64,000 nucleotides of DNA from NCBI GenBank assembly GCA_934446675.1, contig CAKSEL010000002.1, positions 1 through 64,000 of the forward strand. Reading direction: 5' to 3'. A program made the translations under genes and the position numbers. Position 1 is the stretch's first letter. Every line of letters begins with the position of its first letter. Below, in pieces: positions 42,562 to 51,617 of this stretch. Origin of the DNA: an uncultured Eubacteriales bacterium. GTDB lineage: Bacteria; Bacillota; Clostridia; Oscillospirales; CAG-382. A model generated the notes under the pieces. The model was not told where the DNA came from. It searched no databases and saw only the letters and a program-made list of their open reading frames with translations.

Positions 42562-43974
42562 TCAGTCGCCGTTCTTATCCTTGTCTTTATCCTTAGAGTC
42601 CTTATCCTTATCTTTTTCTTTGTCGGACTTCTTATCGTCGTCGTCCTCCTCGTCCTGAGGTTCGCTTACAACGACAATACAGTTTTCTATTCTGTGTTCC
42701 TTTATCTCGGTAACGCTTATATGAAGTCGGTCGATGTCAATATCGAACGTTGTTCCGTCGTCGGGAACCGAGCCGTATGAGCTGAATACAAATCCGCCGA
42801 AAGTATCGTTTTCCTCCACGGGAAGCTCGACGCCGAGTTCTTCGGAAACCTCGTCAAGAGGCGCACAGCCCTGTATACGCCAGGTATTTTCGCCTATCTT
42901 TTCGATCTCGAGCTGTTCTTCTTCGGGCGTCGTTTCGGTCTCAAGGTCGCCGACAAGCTGTTCAAGCAGGTCGTTCATTGTTACAACGCCTGCCGTTCCG
43001 CCGTACTCATCGAGAACTACCGCAAAGTGGTTTCTTGTTTCCTTCATCTGGCGAAGAAGCACGTCTGCGTGTATGCTTTCGGGGATAAAGTATGCAGGCT
43101 TTACGGCGTTTTTCATAACGGCGTCTTTATCCGCCTTATCCGCAAGTCTGAAATAGTCCTTTGTGTTAAGTATTCCGACTACCTTATCCACGGTTTCGTC
43201 GCAGACGGGATAGATGGAGTGGCGCGTATCATGAATGGTCTTTTCCCATTCTTCAAGCGATTCTTCAAGATAGAGTATATCGAGATCCGTTCTGTGGGTG
43301 CAAAATTCGCCGACGGTGAGATCGTCAAACTCAAATACGTTCTGGATTATATCCTTTTCGTCAACGTCGATTACGCCCTTTTCCGAACCGGTATCAACCA
43401 TCATTCGGATCTCTTCCTCGCTGACCTCGTCCTCATCGGAATTGGGATCTATTCCGCAGAGTCTGAGCACGGCGTTTGTGGACTTTGTGAGTATGAACAC
43501 GACGGGTGCGAATATTTTTGAAATAAAGTAGACAAGCGACGAAATTCCGAGCGCAATAGAATCCGTTTTCTTCATTGCAACGCGTTTCGGTACAAGCTCG
43601 CCGAATATAAGCGTGATATACGAAAGAACAAGCGTTGTTATTACAACCGCAACGGAATTGAGCGTTCCTTTCATGGTTTCGGGTGCGCCGAGGATTATAA
43701 GTCCCTTTACTATGTATTCGGAAAAGTTATTTGCCGCAAATGCAGAACCCAAAAATCCCGAAAGGGTTATAGCTATCTGTATGGTAGCCAGGAATTTTGC
43801 CGGCTCTGCCGTAAGCTTTGAAAGCTTTTTTGCCCTCTTGTTGCCCTGTTCGGCAAGGTTTGAAAGCTTTGTCTGATTCATTGATATTACCGCGATCTCT
43901 GCACATGCAAAAATCGCATTGAAGCCTATAAGTATAAACTGAAAAATCAAAGGCCATAACAATCGGTCTGCCAA
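42562..43974 (-). CDS. HlyC/CorC-family DUF21-CBS membrane protein
   Basis: A 470-residue integral membrane protein. The DUF21/CNNM transmembrane domain covers about residues 1-165 (E-I-A-V-I-S-M-N at the first signature). A CBS pair follows at about 205-330 (VVLDEYGGTAGVVT), then the CorC_HlyC domain. The family is linked to Mg2+ or Co2+ export, although members were first named hemolysin-like. The last 30 residues are almost only Asp, Glu and Lys, an unusual charged tail. The start codon is TTG with AGGAGG 8 nt upstream. Confidence 0.9.
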   Translation of the reverse strand: MADRLLWPLIFQFILIGFNAIFACAEIAVISMNQTKLSNLAEQGNKRAKKLSKLTAEPAKFLATIQIAITLSGFLGSAFAANNFSEYIVKGLIILGAPETMKGTLNSVAVVITTLVLSYITLIFGELVPKRVAMKKTDSIALGISSLVYFISKIFAPVVFILTKSTNAVLRLCGIDPNSDEDEVSEEEIRMMVDTGSEKGVIDVDEKDIIQNVFEFDDLTVGEFCTHRTDLDILYLEESLEEWEKTIHDTRHSIYPVCDETVDKVVGILNTKDYFRLADKADKDAVMKNAVKPAYFIPESIHADVLLRQMKETRNHFAVVLDEYGGTAGVVTMNDLLEQLVGDLETETTPEEEQLEIEKIGENTWRIQGCAPLDEVSEELGVELPVEENDTFGGFVFSSYGSVPDDGTTFDIDIDRLHISVTEIKEHRIENCIVVVSEPQDEEDDDDKKSDKEKDKDKDSKDKDKDKNGD

Positions 43975-44062
43975 GATTATTTCCTCCTGAAATCAACTTA
44001 TTAATAATATGATGTTTTTTGTCTTGTTTATGCGCCGCAATGCCGTGAATTTAACGTGCCTG

Positions 44063-44194
44063 TCAGCTCAATATCCTTTTAAAGCACAAAAAGACACACC
44101 TGTGCAAAAAATCACACAGATATGCCTTATATTCAACAACATTTATGATGTTTGCAGTGTTTCGGTTATCGTCGCTACTGCCGCCGTCGTCCAT
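44063..44194 (-). CDS. Possible 43-residue leader ORF upstream of CorC-family gene
   Basis: The transcript from the promoter at 44231-44259 first meets AAGGAG and then an ATG at 44194 (13-nt spacing; another ATG at 44206 is too close). The reading frame opens MDDGGSSDDN and ends with TGA at 44063, 89 nt before the TTG of the CorC-family gene. No family is recognised. It could be a regulatory leader peptide or a small protein. The absence of a hairpin decision point keeps this tentative. Confidence 0.3.
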   Translation of the reverse strand: MDDGGSSDDNRNTANIINVVEYKAYLCDFLHRCVFLCFKRILS

Positions 44195-44230
44195 GTTTAC
44201 GTACATACTCCTTCAGATAAAGTTTAGTCT

Positions 44231-44259
44231 ATCATACCACAACAGAACAGAATTGTCAA
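44231..44259 (-). promoter_or_regulatory. Promoter of CorC-family transcript
   Basis: On the minus strand TTGACA (44259-44254), 17-nt spacer, TATGAT (44236-44231). It implies a leader of about 250 nt before the CorC-family start. Confidence 0.75.
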
Positions 44260-44362
44260 GGGAATTTTAAATATTTTCTGTATTCTCAGCATTTCAACTT
44301 AATTGATTTTCCCTTCCGCGGCAGTTTTTGCCGCACTTTTTCAAAAAATTACCGCATAATAC

Positions 44363-44391
44363 TTGTAAAATATGCCGCATGATGTTATAAT
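44363..44391 (+). promoter_or_regulatory. nadBC promoter
   Basis: TTGTAA (44363-44368), 17-nt spacer, TATAAT (44386-44391). Confidence 0.65.
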
Positions 44392-44452
44392 AAAATAAGT
44401 ATACGGTCTGAAAAAGGCGGAAATTGTCATTTATCCGCAAAAATAACCGTCA

Positions 44453-46033
44453 ATGAAAGCGTGGTTTAACATCATGAGAAGATACCTTTTCAAAAGCGGC
44501 AGCATAAATACGCACCAAGACGCGTATTTTGACGTAATTATCGCAGGCGCCGGACTTGCGGGGCTTTACTGTGCGCTGAGCCTTCCGGAAAAGCTCTCGG
44601 TCGCACTCATTACCAAAGGCGGATTCGACACAGGCTCCTCCTGGCTTGCTCAGGGCGGAATCGCAGCCGTCACGAGAGATTCCGACAGTTTTGAAAGCCA
44701 CATAAAAGACACTCTCATTGCAGGCGCGGGCCACTGCGACGAAAAAGCCGTCGAGGTGCTCGTAAAAGAAGGTCCCGAGGCAATAAAGCAAATGATAGCT
44801 CTCGGCGTTCCCTTTGACAGAGACAAAAACGGCGACATAATAGTAACGCGCGAAGGCGGTCACAGCTGTTCGAGAATTCTTCACTGCGGCGGAGACGCTA
44901 CGGGCAGACTCATGACAAAACGTCTCGGAGAGGTTGCCGAAACACGTTCAAACATAAAAATAATCTTTGAGTCTTCGGTTATCGACGTACTTACCGACGG
45001 TGACGGCGTATGCGGCGTTGTAATAAACGATAAGAAAGGCAATCACGTGCTGCGTTCCGGAAATGTCGTAATGTCAACAGGCTCGATAGGTCAGCTTTAC
45101 AGATATACCACAAATCCGCGCGGCTCGGTCGGCGACGGCATTGCAGCCTGTGTAAGAGCGGGTGCCAAAACACGTGACATGGAATTCGTTCAGTTCCACC
45201 CCACAGCCCTTGCAAAAGGCGAGATAGACGGAAGAATGTTCCTTGTTTCGGAGGCTGTACGCGGAGAGGGCGGAATTTTACAGAATCTTGACGGCGATCC
45301 TTTCATGCACGACAAGCACTCGCTTCGTGATCTTGCACCGCGCGACATAGTAACGCGCGAAATATTAAAGGAGCTTGCAAGAACAAACACCGATATTGCA
45401 TATCTTGACGTTTCCTGCATGAACGAAGAATTTTTCTCTAAACGTTTTCCGACAATATACGCGCGCTGCAAAGAGCTTGACATAAACGTTCCGCACGACA
45501 GAATACCGGTTCACCCGACGCAGCACTACCACATGGGAGGCGTCGAAACCGACCTCAACGCGAGAACGTGCGTTCCCGGTCTTTATGCCTGCGGGGAAGT
45601 CGCCTGCACCGGAGTTCAGGGCGCAAACCGCCTTGCTAGCAACTCGACGCTCGAATGTCTTGTTTTCGGAAAGCGTGCCGCAGACTCCATTGCCGCGGAT
45701 TTCAGAACAGCGCTGGCACAAAGTGCGGTTTCTTTCGGACAGGATTTCGGAAAAGACGCGCCCGACAGTGAAACATCAAAGAAATACATTGCCGAGATGA
45801 AAAATCTCATGTCCGACTATGTTGGACCTTTGAGAAAAGTTTCGGGAATGAAAAAAGCTCTTGCAAGGCTTAACGAGATATGCGCTTTATACGAAAACGC
45901 AGACCTCTGCTCAAACGCACAGTATGCGGCAGCCGACGCGTCATTCGTCAGCGCAATAATCACAAAGTGCGCGCTTGACAGAAAAGAAAGCATAGGTTCA
46001 CACTACATAATCGGAGAGGACGGAACAATATGA
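44453..46033 (+). CDS. nadB: L-aspartate oxidase
   Basis: A 526-residue flavoenzyme that oxidises aspartate to iminoaspartate, the first step of de novo NAD synthesis. The FAD-binding motif IIAGAGLAGL lies near residue 30. Family segments include SSWLAQGGIAA, EGGHS with R-I-L-H, FVQFHPTAL, SEAVRGEGG, HPTQHYHMGG and CGEVACTGVQGANRLASNS. No strong ribosome site is seen before the ATG at 44453 or an alternative at 44474, so the start is uncertain by seven codons. The stop overlaps the nadC start by four bases. Confidence 0.95.
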   Translation: MKAWFNIMRRYLFKSGSINTHQDAYFDVIIAGAGLAGLYCALSLPEKLSVALITKGGFDTGSSWLAQGGIAAVTRDSDSFESHIKDTLIAGAGHCDEKAVEVLVKEGPEAIKQMIALGVPFDRDKNGDIIVTREGGHSCSRILHCGGDATGRLMTKRLGEVAETRSNIKIIFESSVIDVLTDGDGVCGVVINDKKGNHVLRSGNVVMSTGSIGQLYRYTTNPRGSVGDGIAACVRAGAKTRDMEFVQFHPTALAKGEIDGRMFLVSEAVRGEGGILQNLDGDPFMHDKHSLRDLAPRDIVTREILKELARTNTDIAYLDVSCMNEEFFSKRFPTIYARCKELDINVPHDRIPVHPTQHYHMGGVETDLNARTCVPGLYACGEVACTGVQGANRLASNSTLECLVFGKRAADSIAADFRTALAQSAVSFGQDFGKDAPDSETSKKYIAEMKNLMSDYVGPLRKVSGMKKALARLNEICALYENADLCSNAQYAAADASFVSAIITKCALDRKESIGSHYIIGEDGTI

Positions 46034-46875
46034 GTTTACTTAAAAATCCGCTTGTTACGCAAATTATTTCAATGGCGCTCAACGAGGACGTCGGAACAGG
46101 CGATATAACCACCGAAACAACCATACCTGCGGACAAGACCGCGTCAGGCAGATTTATTGCAAAGGAAGACATGATAATCTGCGGAATTGACGTAGCAGAG
46201 CTTGTTTTCCACACCGTTGACGCAAGCATTTCATTTAACGCAAACTTCAAGGACGGCGACAAAGTATGCAAAGGCGACGTTATCGCGACGGTAAACGGAA
46301 ACGCGCGCAACGTTCTTACTGCCGAACGCACCTCGCTCAATCTCATGCAGCGTCTTACCGGCATTGCTACGCGCACTCACGAGGCAGTTAAATGCGTCGA
46401 AGGCACAAAGGCAAAGATCACCGACACGAGAAAGACTACGCCGGGACTCCGCGTACTCGAAAAATATGCGGTAAGAGCCGGAGGCGGCACAAACCACCGT
46501 TTCAATCTTGCCGACGGCATACTCATAAAAGACAACCACATTGCGGTATCCGGCGGAATCAAAAACGCCGTTGCAAACGCGCGCAAGGCGGCGCCCCACA
46601 CGCTTAAAATCGAAGTTGAGGTAGAAACAAAGGAACAGCTTGCGCAGGCTCTTGAGGCAGGCGCGGACATCATCATGCTTGACAATATGTCAAACGAGCT
46701 TATGAGCGAATGTGTAAAGATAATAGACGGCAGAGCGCTTGTAGAGGCGTCCGGAAACATGGGCGACAAGGATCTTTACGAAGTTGCAAAGACCGGCGTT
46801 GACATTATCTCGATAGGCGCGCTCACCCACACCGTAAGAGCCGCCGACATAAGCCTGAAATTTAAGATCGATTAA
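46030..46875 (+). CDS. nadC: Nicotinate-nucleotide pyrophosphorylase (quinolinate PRTase)
   Basis: A 281-residue enzyme that converts quinolinate and PRPP to nicotinate mononucleotide. Conserved segments are EDVGTGDITT, ERTSLNLMQRLTGIAT, TRKTTPG, VRAGGGTNHRFNL, IKDNHI, E-V-E-V-E-T and MLDNMS. It is translationally coupled to nadB (ATGA). Together with nadA at 51618 it completes the aspartate route. Confidence 0.96.
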   Translation: MSLLKNPLVTQIISMALNEDVGTGDITTETTIPADKTASGRFIAKEDMIICGIDVAELVFHTVDASISFNANFKDGDKVCKGDVIATVNGNARNVLTAERTSLNLMQRLTGIATRTHEAVKCVEGTKAKITDTRKTTPGLRVLEKYAVRAGGGTNHRFNLADGILIKDNHIAVSGGIKNAVANARKAAPHTLKIEVEVETKEQLAQALEAGADIIMLDNMSNELMSECVKIIDGRALVEASGNMGDKDLYEVAKTGVDIISIGALTHTVRAADISLKFKID

Positions 46876-46915
46876 TAATTTTTCGGCGCAAATTTACCGA
46901 AAGGCTGTTATTAAC

Positions 46916-47341
46916 ATGTATTTTGCAATAATAGAATCATCAAGCGACGTATCGGCACTTACCACGATTGCCTACGGCGCAAAAATCGCTGACCTTGCGC
47001 ACTGGTATGCCGACGAAGTACGCGAGTGCATTGAAATGTATGCGTCAGACGAGCAGAGCGACGACGAAAAAAGCGCCATGGACCGCTGCGACGAGCTTTG
47101 CGAGCTTGCCGACGAGGACGCTCTGGACATATCGGATCTCAACGGGATAATCACGGGGGCAGACGAGGTTTCCGTCGAAATAATTGCTATATACGACGGA
47201 TTTGAAGATTTCTGCGCGGCATTTACGGAGTATGTTTCCGACAAGCCGAAGTTCAAGAAAATTGTACCCGACGCAAACGCCGCAGACATTATTGCCGAGT
47301 GCGACAGGATAAATTCTTTACTGATCAAAGAGTGCGTGTGA
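46916..47341 (+). CDS. Acidic hypothetical protein after nadC
   Basis: A 141-residue, strongly acidic, probably helical protein with no recognised family. It lacks a signal peptide or membrane segment. The ATG at 46916 has AAAGG about 12 nt upstream and lies 40 nt after nadC with no terminator between, so it is probably transcribed with nadBC. Many Asp/Glu residues and few basic ones suggest a nucleic-acid-mimicking or regulatory protein, but that is only a guess. Confidence 0.6.
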   Translation: MYFAIIESSSDVSALTTIAYGAKIADLAHWYADEVRECIEMYASDEQSDDEKSAMDRCDELCELADEDALDISDLNGIITGADEVSVEIIAIYDGFEDFCAAFTEYVSDKPKFKKIVPDANAADIIAECDRINSLLIKECV

Positions 47342-48320
47342 GCACATTCTTTGGTTGGATAATGTTGCTTATTGGGCGAAAAAAGATAATTCACTGCCAT
47401 TTGCAAGTCTATGCACCCTCTTTTCGGAATCGAAAAAGTCCCCTACGAGGATAAAAGGCAAAAGATTTTCGCCGCTCAAACGCCGCAGCGAAAGCGAAGT
47501 TACATTTGTGGTTGGAGTGTTTTTGACTATTTTGGGCGGAAACGGATTATCCACTTCCACGTGCAACCCTATACTGACGCTTTTCTACGGAGAAAAGCTG
47601 AAAGATGTTCTACGTTTGGCTTATTTTTGCCTATTTGGGGCGGAAACAGATTATCCACTTCCATGTGCAACCCTATTCACCAACTTTTCGACGGCGAAAA
47701 AGTTGCACTCTAAAGAGCGTAAACAAAAGCCGTTCGCCGCTCAAACGCCGCAGCAAAAGCGCGGCTACGTGGAGAATTTTGCCCACCGAAACAAACAGCG
47801 CCTCCGAAATCTCAAAAACGCTCATTTTACACTGTCCCTAAAACTGTGTCGCAAAATCGCCGCGCGACAAGCGCGCGGATGGGGTTGGTATCTAAATATA
47901 GTTTTGATTGACTCGGTTCAACTCTTATGCCATGTCACGCTGTGGTCTGCGTAAACTTGGGTTTAGGCTCAAATGTACAATTCTTATGCGTTATTATGCA
48001 GTCAACAGGACTTATTTTTCTGCCCAGCTTGCCTATCGGCAAGAAATTTGGTTCAAATTCTACTTTTATGTTTAGTAAAAAACTCTGTGCAAAGTTTTAC
48101 ACAATGCACAGAGTTATCTTTTTATTAAATAACCCTTATTTCTTTAATTACCATAGCTTGCTTCGGCACCATTGTTCTCATCTGAGTCAGCCGCCTGCCT
48201 TTTGGTGGCTGACGGTACAAGCTGGCGGCACAGAGTATCCCACAGTTTTAATATAAATTAAGGGCTAGCGTTTTCTTTGCAGCTTTCTTTTTAAAAAGAA
48301 AGCGCGTATCCCCCGCGTCC
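47342..48320. repeat. 980-bp gene-free region with imperfect direct repeats
   Basis: Three copies of a unit start GGGCGRAAAM and contain GATTATCCACTTCC-type and GTGCAACCCTAT-type blocks. They are at 47374, 47534 and 47638; copies 2 and 3 are nearly identical over the first 38 nt, copy 1 is diverged. A second block built on TTCGCCGCTCAAACGCCGCA occurs at 47460-47502 and 47725-47768. Open frames here (up to 199 codons) follow the repeats, lack ribosome sites and resemble no protein. A GC-rich CGCGCG hairpin lies near 47860 and another inverted repeat (GTCAGCC/GGCTGAC) at 48186-48212. It looks like interspersed non-coding repeats or decayed mobile DNA. Confidence 0.6.
48082..48126 (+). terminator. 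Terminator-like hairpin in repeat region
   Basis: ACTCTGTGCA/TGCACAGAGT perfect 10-bp stem (48082-48091 and 48105-48114) followed by TATCTTTTTATT. Confidence 0.6.
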
Positions 48321-49445
48321 TTATAGCTTTGCAAGAGCGGCGAGAGCGTCGGGGATATGTATTTGCTGAGGACAGACTTTTTCGCAGCTGCGGCAGCCGA
48401 TACAAGCAGACGGTTTTTTATCATCGGGCAGTGTAGAGATACGCATAGGAGCGATATAACCGCCGCCTGACACCATGCTTTCATTATAAAGTTCGATAAG
48501 CATAGGAATATCAAGTCCCTTAGGACAGTGCGACGTACAATAATGACAGGCTGTACAGGGCAGCGTATTCTGTTTCATCATATCATCGGCAACAGCGAGA
48601 AGCTCTTTCATTTCGGTATCATTCAAGGGCTTGTCCTCGGAGAAAGTTTCAATATTCTGCTTAACCTGTTCAAAATCCGACATTCCGGAAAGCGTCACGC
48701 ACACTTCGGGAATACTCTGCAAAAATCTGAACGCCCATGCCGGTATAGTTTCATCAGGTCTTAAGCTTTTGAGCTTTTGCTCATACTTTTCATCAAGCTT
48801 TGCAAGTTTTCCGCCGCGGACAGGCTCCATTACCCAGACCGGAATACCGTACTCTTTAAGCAGTTCAATCTTCGCCTTTGCATTCTGGAACTTGTAGTCA
48901 AAATAATTGAGCTGAATCTGACAAAACTCCATATACTTGCCGTAAGCTTCAAGAAAACGCTTTGTCGTATCGTATGTTCCGTGAACCGAAAACCCAAGGT
49001 GCTTTATTCTGCCGTTCTTTTTCTGCTCAAGCAGATAATCGAGTATTCCGTACTTGGGATCGAGATACCCGTCAATGTTTATCTCGCATACGTTATGGAA
49101 CAGATAAAAGTCAAAATACTCCGTGCGGCACTTTTCAAGCTGACGTTCAAAAATACTGCGGACTTTGTCCATGTTGGAAACATCATATCCCGGAAATTTT
49201 GACGCAAGATAAAAACTTTCTCTCGGATATGAAGAAAGAATTTTACCTACAACAAGCTCGGAATTTCCGTTATGATAACCCCATGCGGTGTCAAAGTAAT
49301 TCACTCCGTGCTTTATTGCATAGTCAAACAATTCCGCCGTGCGCTGTTCATCAATTTTGCCGTCGTTTCCGTCGACTGTCGGCAGTCTCATTGTTCCGAA
49401 TCCGAGTGCAGAAAGCTTTAAATCCTGAAAGTTTCTGTAAACCAT
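48321..49445 (-). CDS. Aldo/keto reductase with C-terminal Fe-S domain
   Basis: A 374-residue oxidoreductase. The AKR barrel has the catalytic tetrad: Asp in FDTAWGYH, Tyr in the same segment, Lys in LASKFP, His in YLFHNV. The C-terminal 90 residues carry two four-Cys [4Fe-4S] motifs, C-T-A-C-H-Y-C-T-S-H-C-P and C-I-G-C-R-S-C-E-K-V-C-P. This fused form is common in anaerobic Clostridia and of unknown substrate. The ATG at 49445 has GGAAGG-type upstream bases. It lies 29 nt downstream of the DUF1893 gene on the same strand. Confidence 0.9.
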   Translation of the reverse strand: MVYRNFQDLKLSALGFGTMRLPTVDGNDGKIDEQRTAELFDYAIKHGVNYFDTAWGYHNGNSELVVGKILSSYPRESFYLASKFPGYDVSNMDKVRSIFERQLEKCRTEYFDFYLFHNVCEINIDGYLDPKYGILDYLLEQKKNGRIKHLGFSVHGTYDTTKRFLEAYGKYMEFCQIQLNYFDYKFQNAKAKIELLKEYGIPVWVMEPVRGGKLAKLDEKYEQKLKSLRPDETIPAWAFRFLQSIPEVCVTLSGMSDFEQVKQNIETFSEDKPLNDTEMKELLAVADDMMKQNTLPCTACHYCTSHCPKGLDIPMLIELYNESMVSGGGYIAPMRISTLPDDKKPSACIGCRSCEKVCPQQIHIPDALAALAKL

Positions 49446-49474
49446 GACTCTTTGCTTCCTTTCCGATAATATAA

Positions 49475-49909
49475 TCAATTTCTTTTGTTTGCCATAAGTT
49501 TTGAAACTGTGTCTTTTATTGCAATAAGCGCCTTGTCGGCGTCGTTTATCTCAAGCACCGCGTTTTCCATTGGACACATTCCGCTGCCGTCTCTGTTTTT
49601 GATGTAATCGACAAGTTCCGTATAACTGTATTCTATCCCGTATTTTTCAAGCACGGCGGCTGCCGGCTTGCTGAGCGTTCCGGAATATAACCTCTTTACT
49701 CCGAGCTTTGCATAAAGAAAAGCCGCAGCCCGTCCGCATACTCTGTCGGCTGCCGACGCACCTGCAAAATCTTTTCCACGGTTTATTGCAAAAAGCAAGG
49801 GTTTTACGCCGTTTTCGCGGCTTTTGTACTCATGCTCTCCGAGTATCACCGCACAGGTGAGATCCTCGCTCTCAAGCAGTTCTTTTGCTCTTTCCAGATC
49901 ACTTTTCAT
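49475..49909 (-). CDS. DUF1893 family protein
   Basis: A 144-residue protein matching the TM0160-like DUF1893 family, which is structurally close to nucleotide deaminases. Conserved parts are CAVILGEHEYKS, GVKPLLFAI, G-A-S-A-A-D-R-V-C-G-R-A-A-A-F-L and MCPMENAVL. The last contains the Cys-Pro-x-Glu that may correspond to a deaminase-type metal site. The biochemical function is unknown. The ATG has GGGGG upstream. It shares its transcript with the Fe-S aldo/keto reductase. Confidence 0.75.
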   Translation of the reverse strand: MKSDLERAKELLESEDLTCAVILGEHEYKSRENGVKPLLFAINRGKDFAGASAADRVCGRAAAFLYAKLGVKRLYSGTLSKPAAAVLEKYGIEYSYTELVDYIKNRDGSGMCPMENAVLEINDADKALIAIKDTVSKLMANKRN

Positions 49910-49992
49910 GAGCTTTCCCCCTTTATACAAAATATTTTATCGTATATTTGAAAAATATTATATAGTTATGATGTGAATTTTTTTGCAGGTTA

Positions 49993-50021
49993 TTGACAAA
50001 CATCAAAATAGGTTATATAAT
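49993..50021 (+). promoter_or_regulatory. serS promoter
   Basis: TTGACA (49993-49998), 17-nt spacer, TATAAT (50016-50021). Confidence 0.85.
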
Positions 50022-50027
50022 ATCATG

Positions 50028-50257
50028 GTAAAAGGTTATCGTTAAAGGAAAAAAAGTAACCGCCGGATTTTCAAAGAGACAGGGGCGCAAGGTGAAAGCT
50101 CCCGAAAAGACGTCGGCGAATTCCGTTTCCCGAGATACCGCGCGAAATAAGTGCGGCGTGATTTTCCGCGTTAAGGAATCAGGAGTTAAACACAAGGTGG
50201 CACCGTGATTTTTCACCCTTGAGAGCGAGTTCATGCTCCCAAAGGTGTTATTTTTTT
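50028..50257 (+). promoter_or_regulatory. T-box riboswitch, serine-type
   Basis: The leader has the T-box core AAGGTGGCACCGTG (50194-50207), the upstream AGAGA and GGTGAAAGC-type stem I parts (50082-50110), and a terminator (50214-50257, about 11 pairs with two mismatches, then T7). Reading of uncharged tRNA-Ser should open transcription into serS. A candidate specifier codon is TCC at 50122-50124 in GAATTCCG, a Ser codon; this choice is tentative. Confidence 0.88.
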
Positions 50258-50297
50258 GTCATACCATAATTATCATATATTATCGGAGGAAAAACAA

Positions 50298-51584
50298 ATG
50301 CTTGACATTAAGTTTTTAAGAGAAAATCCCGACATCGTAAAACAGAACATCAAAAACAAGTTTCAGGACAAAAAACTGCCGCTGGTTGACGAAGTAATCG
50401 AACTCGACGCAGCAGACAGAAAGCTTAAAGGCGAGGCTGAAGCTATAAGAGCCGAGAAAAACAAGTATTCAAAGGAAATCGGCGCGCTTATGGCAAAGGG
50501 CTTAAAAGAAGAGGCTGAAAAGGCAAAGCAGGCTGTTACGCGCGACACGGGCAGACTTGCAGAAATCGAAGCCGAAGAGGACAAGCTTGCCGAACGCATC
50601 AAGACAATAATGATGACAATTCCTAACATCATTGATCCGTCGGTTCCGATAGGCAAAGACGACAGCGAAAACGTAGAGGTTCAGAAGTACGGCGAGCCTG
50701 TCGTTCCCGACTACGAAATTCCCTACCACACAGACATTTTCGAGTCATTTGACGGCATTGACCTCGACAGTGCAAGAAAAGTTGCCGGAAACGGTTTCTA
50801 CTACCTCATGGGCGACGTTGCAAGACTTCATTCCGCCGTTCTTGCATACGCAAGAGATTTCATGATCAACCGCGGATTCACATACTGCGTACCTCCGTTC
50901 ATGATCAGAAGCGACGTTGTTACCGGCGTTATGAGCTTTGCCGAAATGGACGCAATGATGTACAAAATTGAGGGAGAGGATCTTTATCTCATAGGTACAA
51001 GCGAACATTCCATGATAGGCAAGTTTATAGACACCATTCTTCCCGAAGAAAAGCTCCCCTACACTCTCACAAGCTATTCTCCCTGTTTCCGCAAGGAAAA
51101 AGGCGCGCACGGCATTGAGGAGAGAGGCGTATACAGGATTCACCAGTTTGAAAAGCAGGAAATGATAGTTGTCTGCAAGCCCGAGGACAGTAAGATGTGG
51201 TTCGACAAGCTCTGGCAGAACACGGTAGATCTTTTCCGTTCGCTCGACATTCCGGTAAGAACGCTTGAATGCTGCTCGGGAGACCTTGCAGACCTTAAAG
51301 TAAAGTCGGTTGACGTTGAGGCTTGGAGCCCGAGACAGAAGAAGTATTTTGAAGTAGGTTCCTGCTCAAATCTCGGCGACGCACAGGCAAGACGCTTGAA
51401 GATAAGAGTAAACGGCAAGAACGGAAAGTATCTTGCACACACGCTCAACAACACCGTCGTTGCTCCGCCCCGCATGCTTATAGCGTTTGTTGAAAACAAT
51501 CTGCAAGCCGACGGCTCGGTAAGAATCCCCGAGGTTCTTCGTCCGTACATGGGCGGCATGGAAAAGATCGAAAAGAAGCACTGA
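50298..51584 (+). CDS. serS: Seryl-tRNA synthetase
   Basis: A 428-residue class II aminoacyl-tRNA synthetase. The N-terminal 100 residues are the long coiled-coil arm that binds the tRNA-Ser variable arm. The catalytic core shows motif 2 (SPCFRKEKGAHG) and motif 3 (NNTVVAPPRMLIAFVEN; usually G-S-G-L-A-x-x-R, here with P-P-R). The start at 50298 is set by CGGAGG; the 14 codons before it are leader. Expression is under the T-box. nadA follows after 33 nt. Confidence 0.96.
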   Translation: MLDIKFLRENPDIVKQNIKNKFQDKKLPLVDEVIELDAADRKLKGEAEAIRAEKNKYSKEIGALMAKGLKEEAEKAKQAVTRDTGRLAEIEAEEDKLAERIKTIMMTIPNIIDPSVPIGKDDSENVEVQKYGEPVVPDYEIPYHTDIFESFDGIDLDSARKVAGNGFYYLMGDVARLHSAVLAYARDFMINRGFTYCVPPFMIRSDVVTGVMSFAEMDAMMYKIEGEDLYLIGTSEHSMIGKFIDTILPEEKLPYTLTSYSPCFRKEKGAHGIEERGVYRIHQFEKQEMIVVCKPEDSKMWFDKLWQNTVDLFRSLDIPVRTLECCSGDLADLKVKSVDVEAWSPRQKKYFEVGSCSNLGDAQARRLKIRVNGKNGKYLAHTLNNTVVAPPRMLIAFVENNLQADGSVRIPEVLRPYMGGMEKIEKKH

Positions 51585-51617
51585 ATAAAAAACCCCGTAT
51601 CTGAGAGGTAACTTTTA

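Noticed and set aside
43975..44230. Mg2+ or Mn2+ riboswitch (M-box or yybP-ykoY type) before the CorC-family gene
   Set aside because: I could not find the conserved core of either class in the leader; only a small ORF is readable.
47355..47954. 199-codon open frame in the repeat region
   Set aside because: It follows imperfect direct repeats, has no ribosome site and repeats the same motifs in shifted frames.
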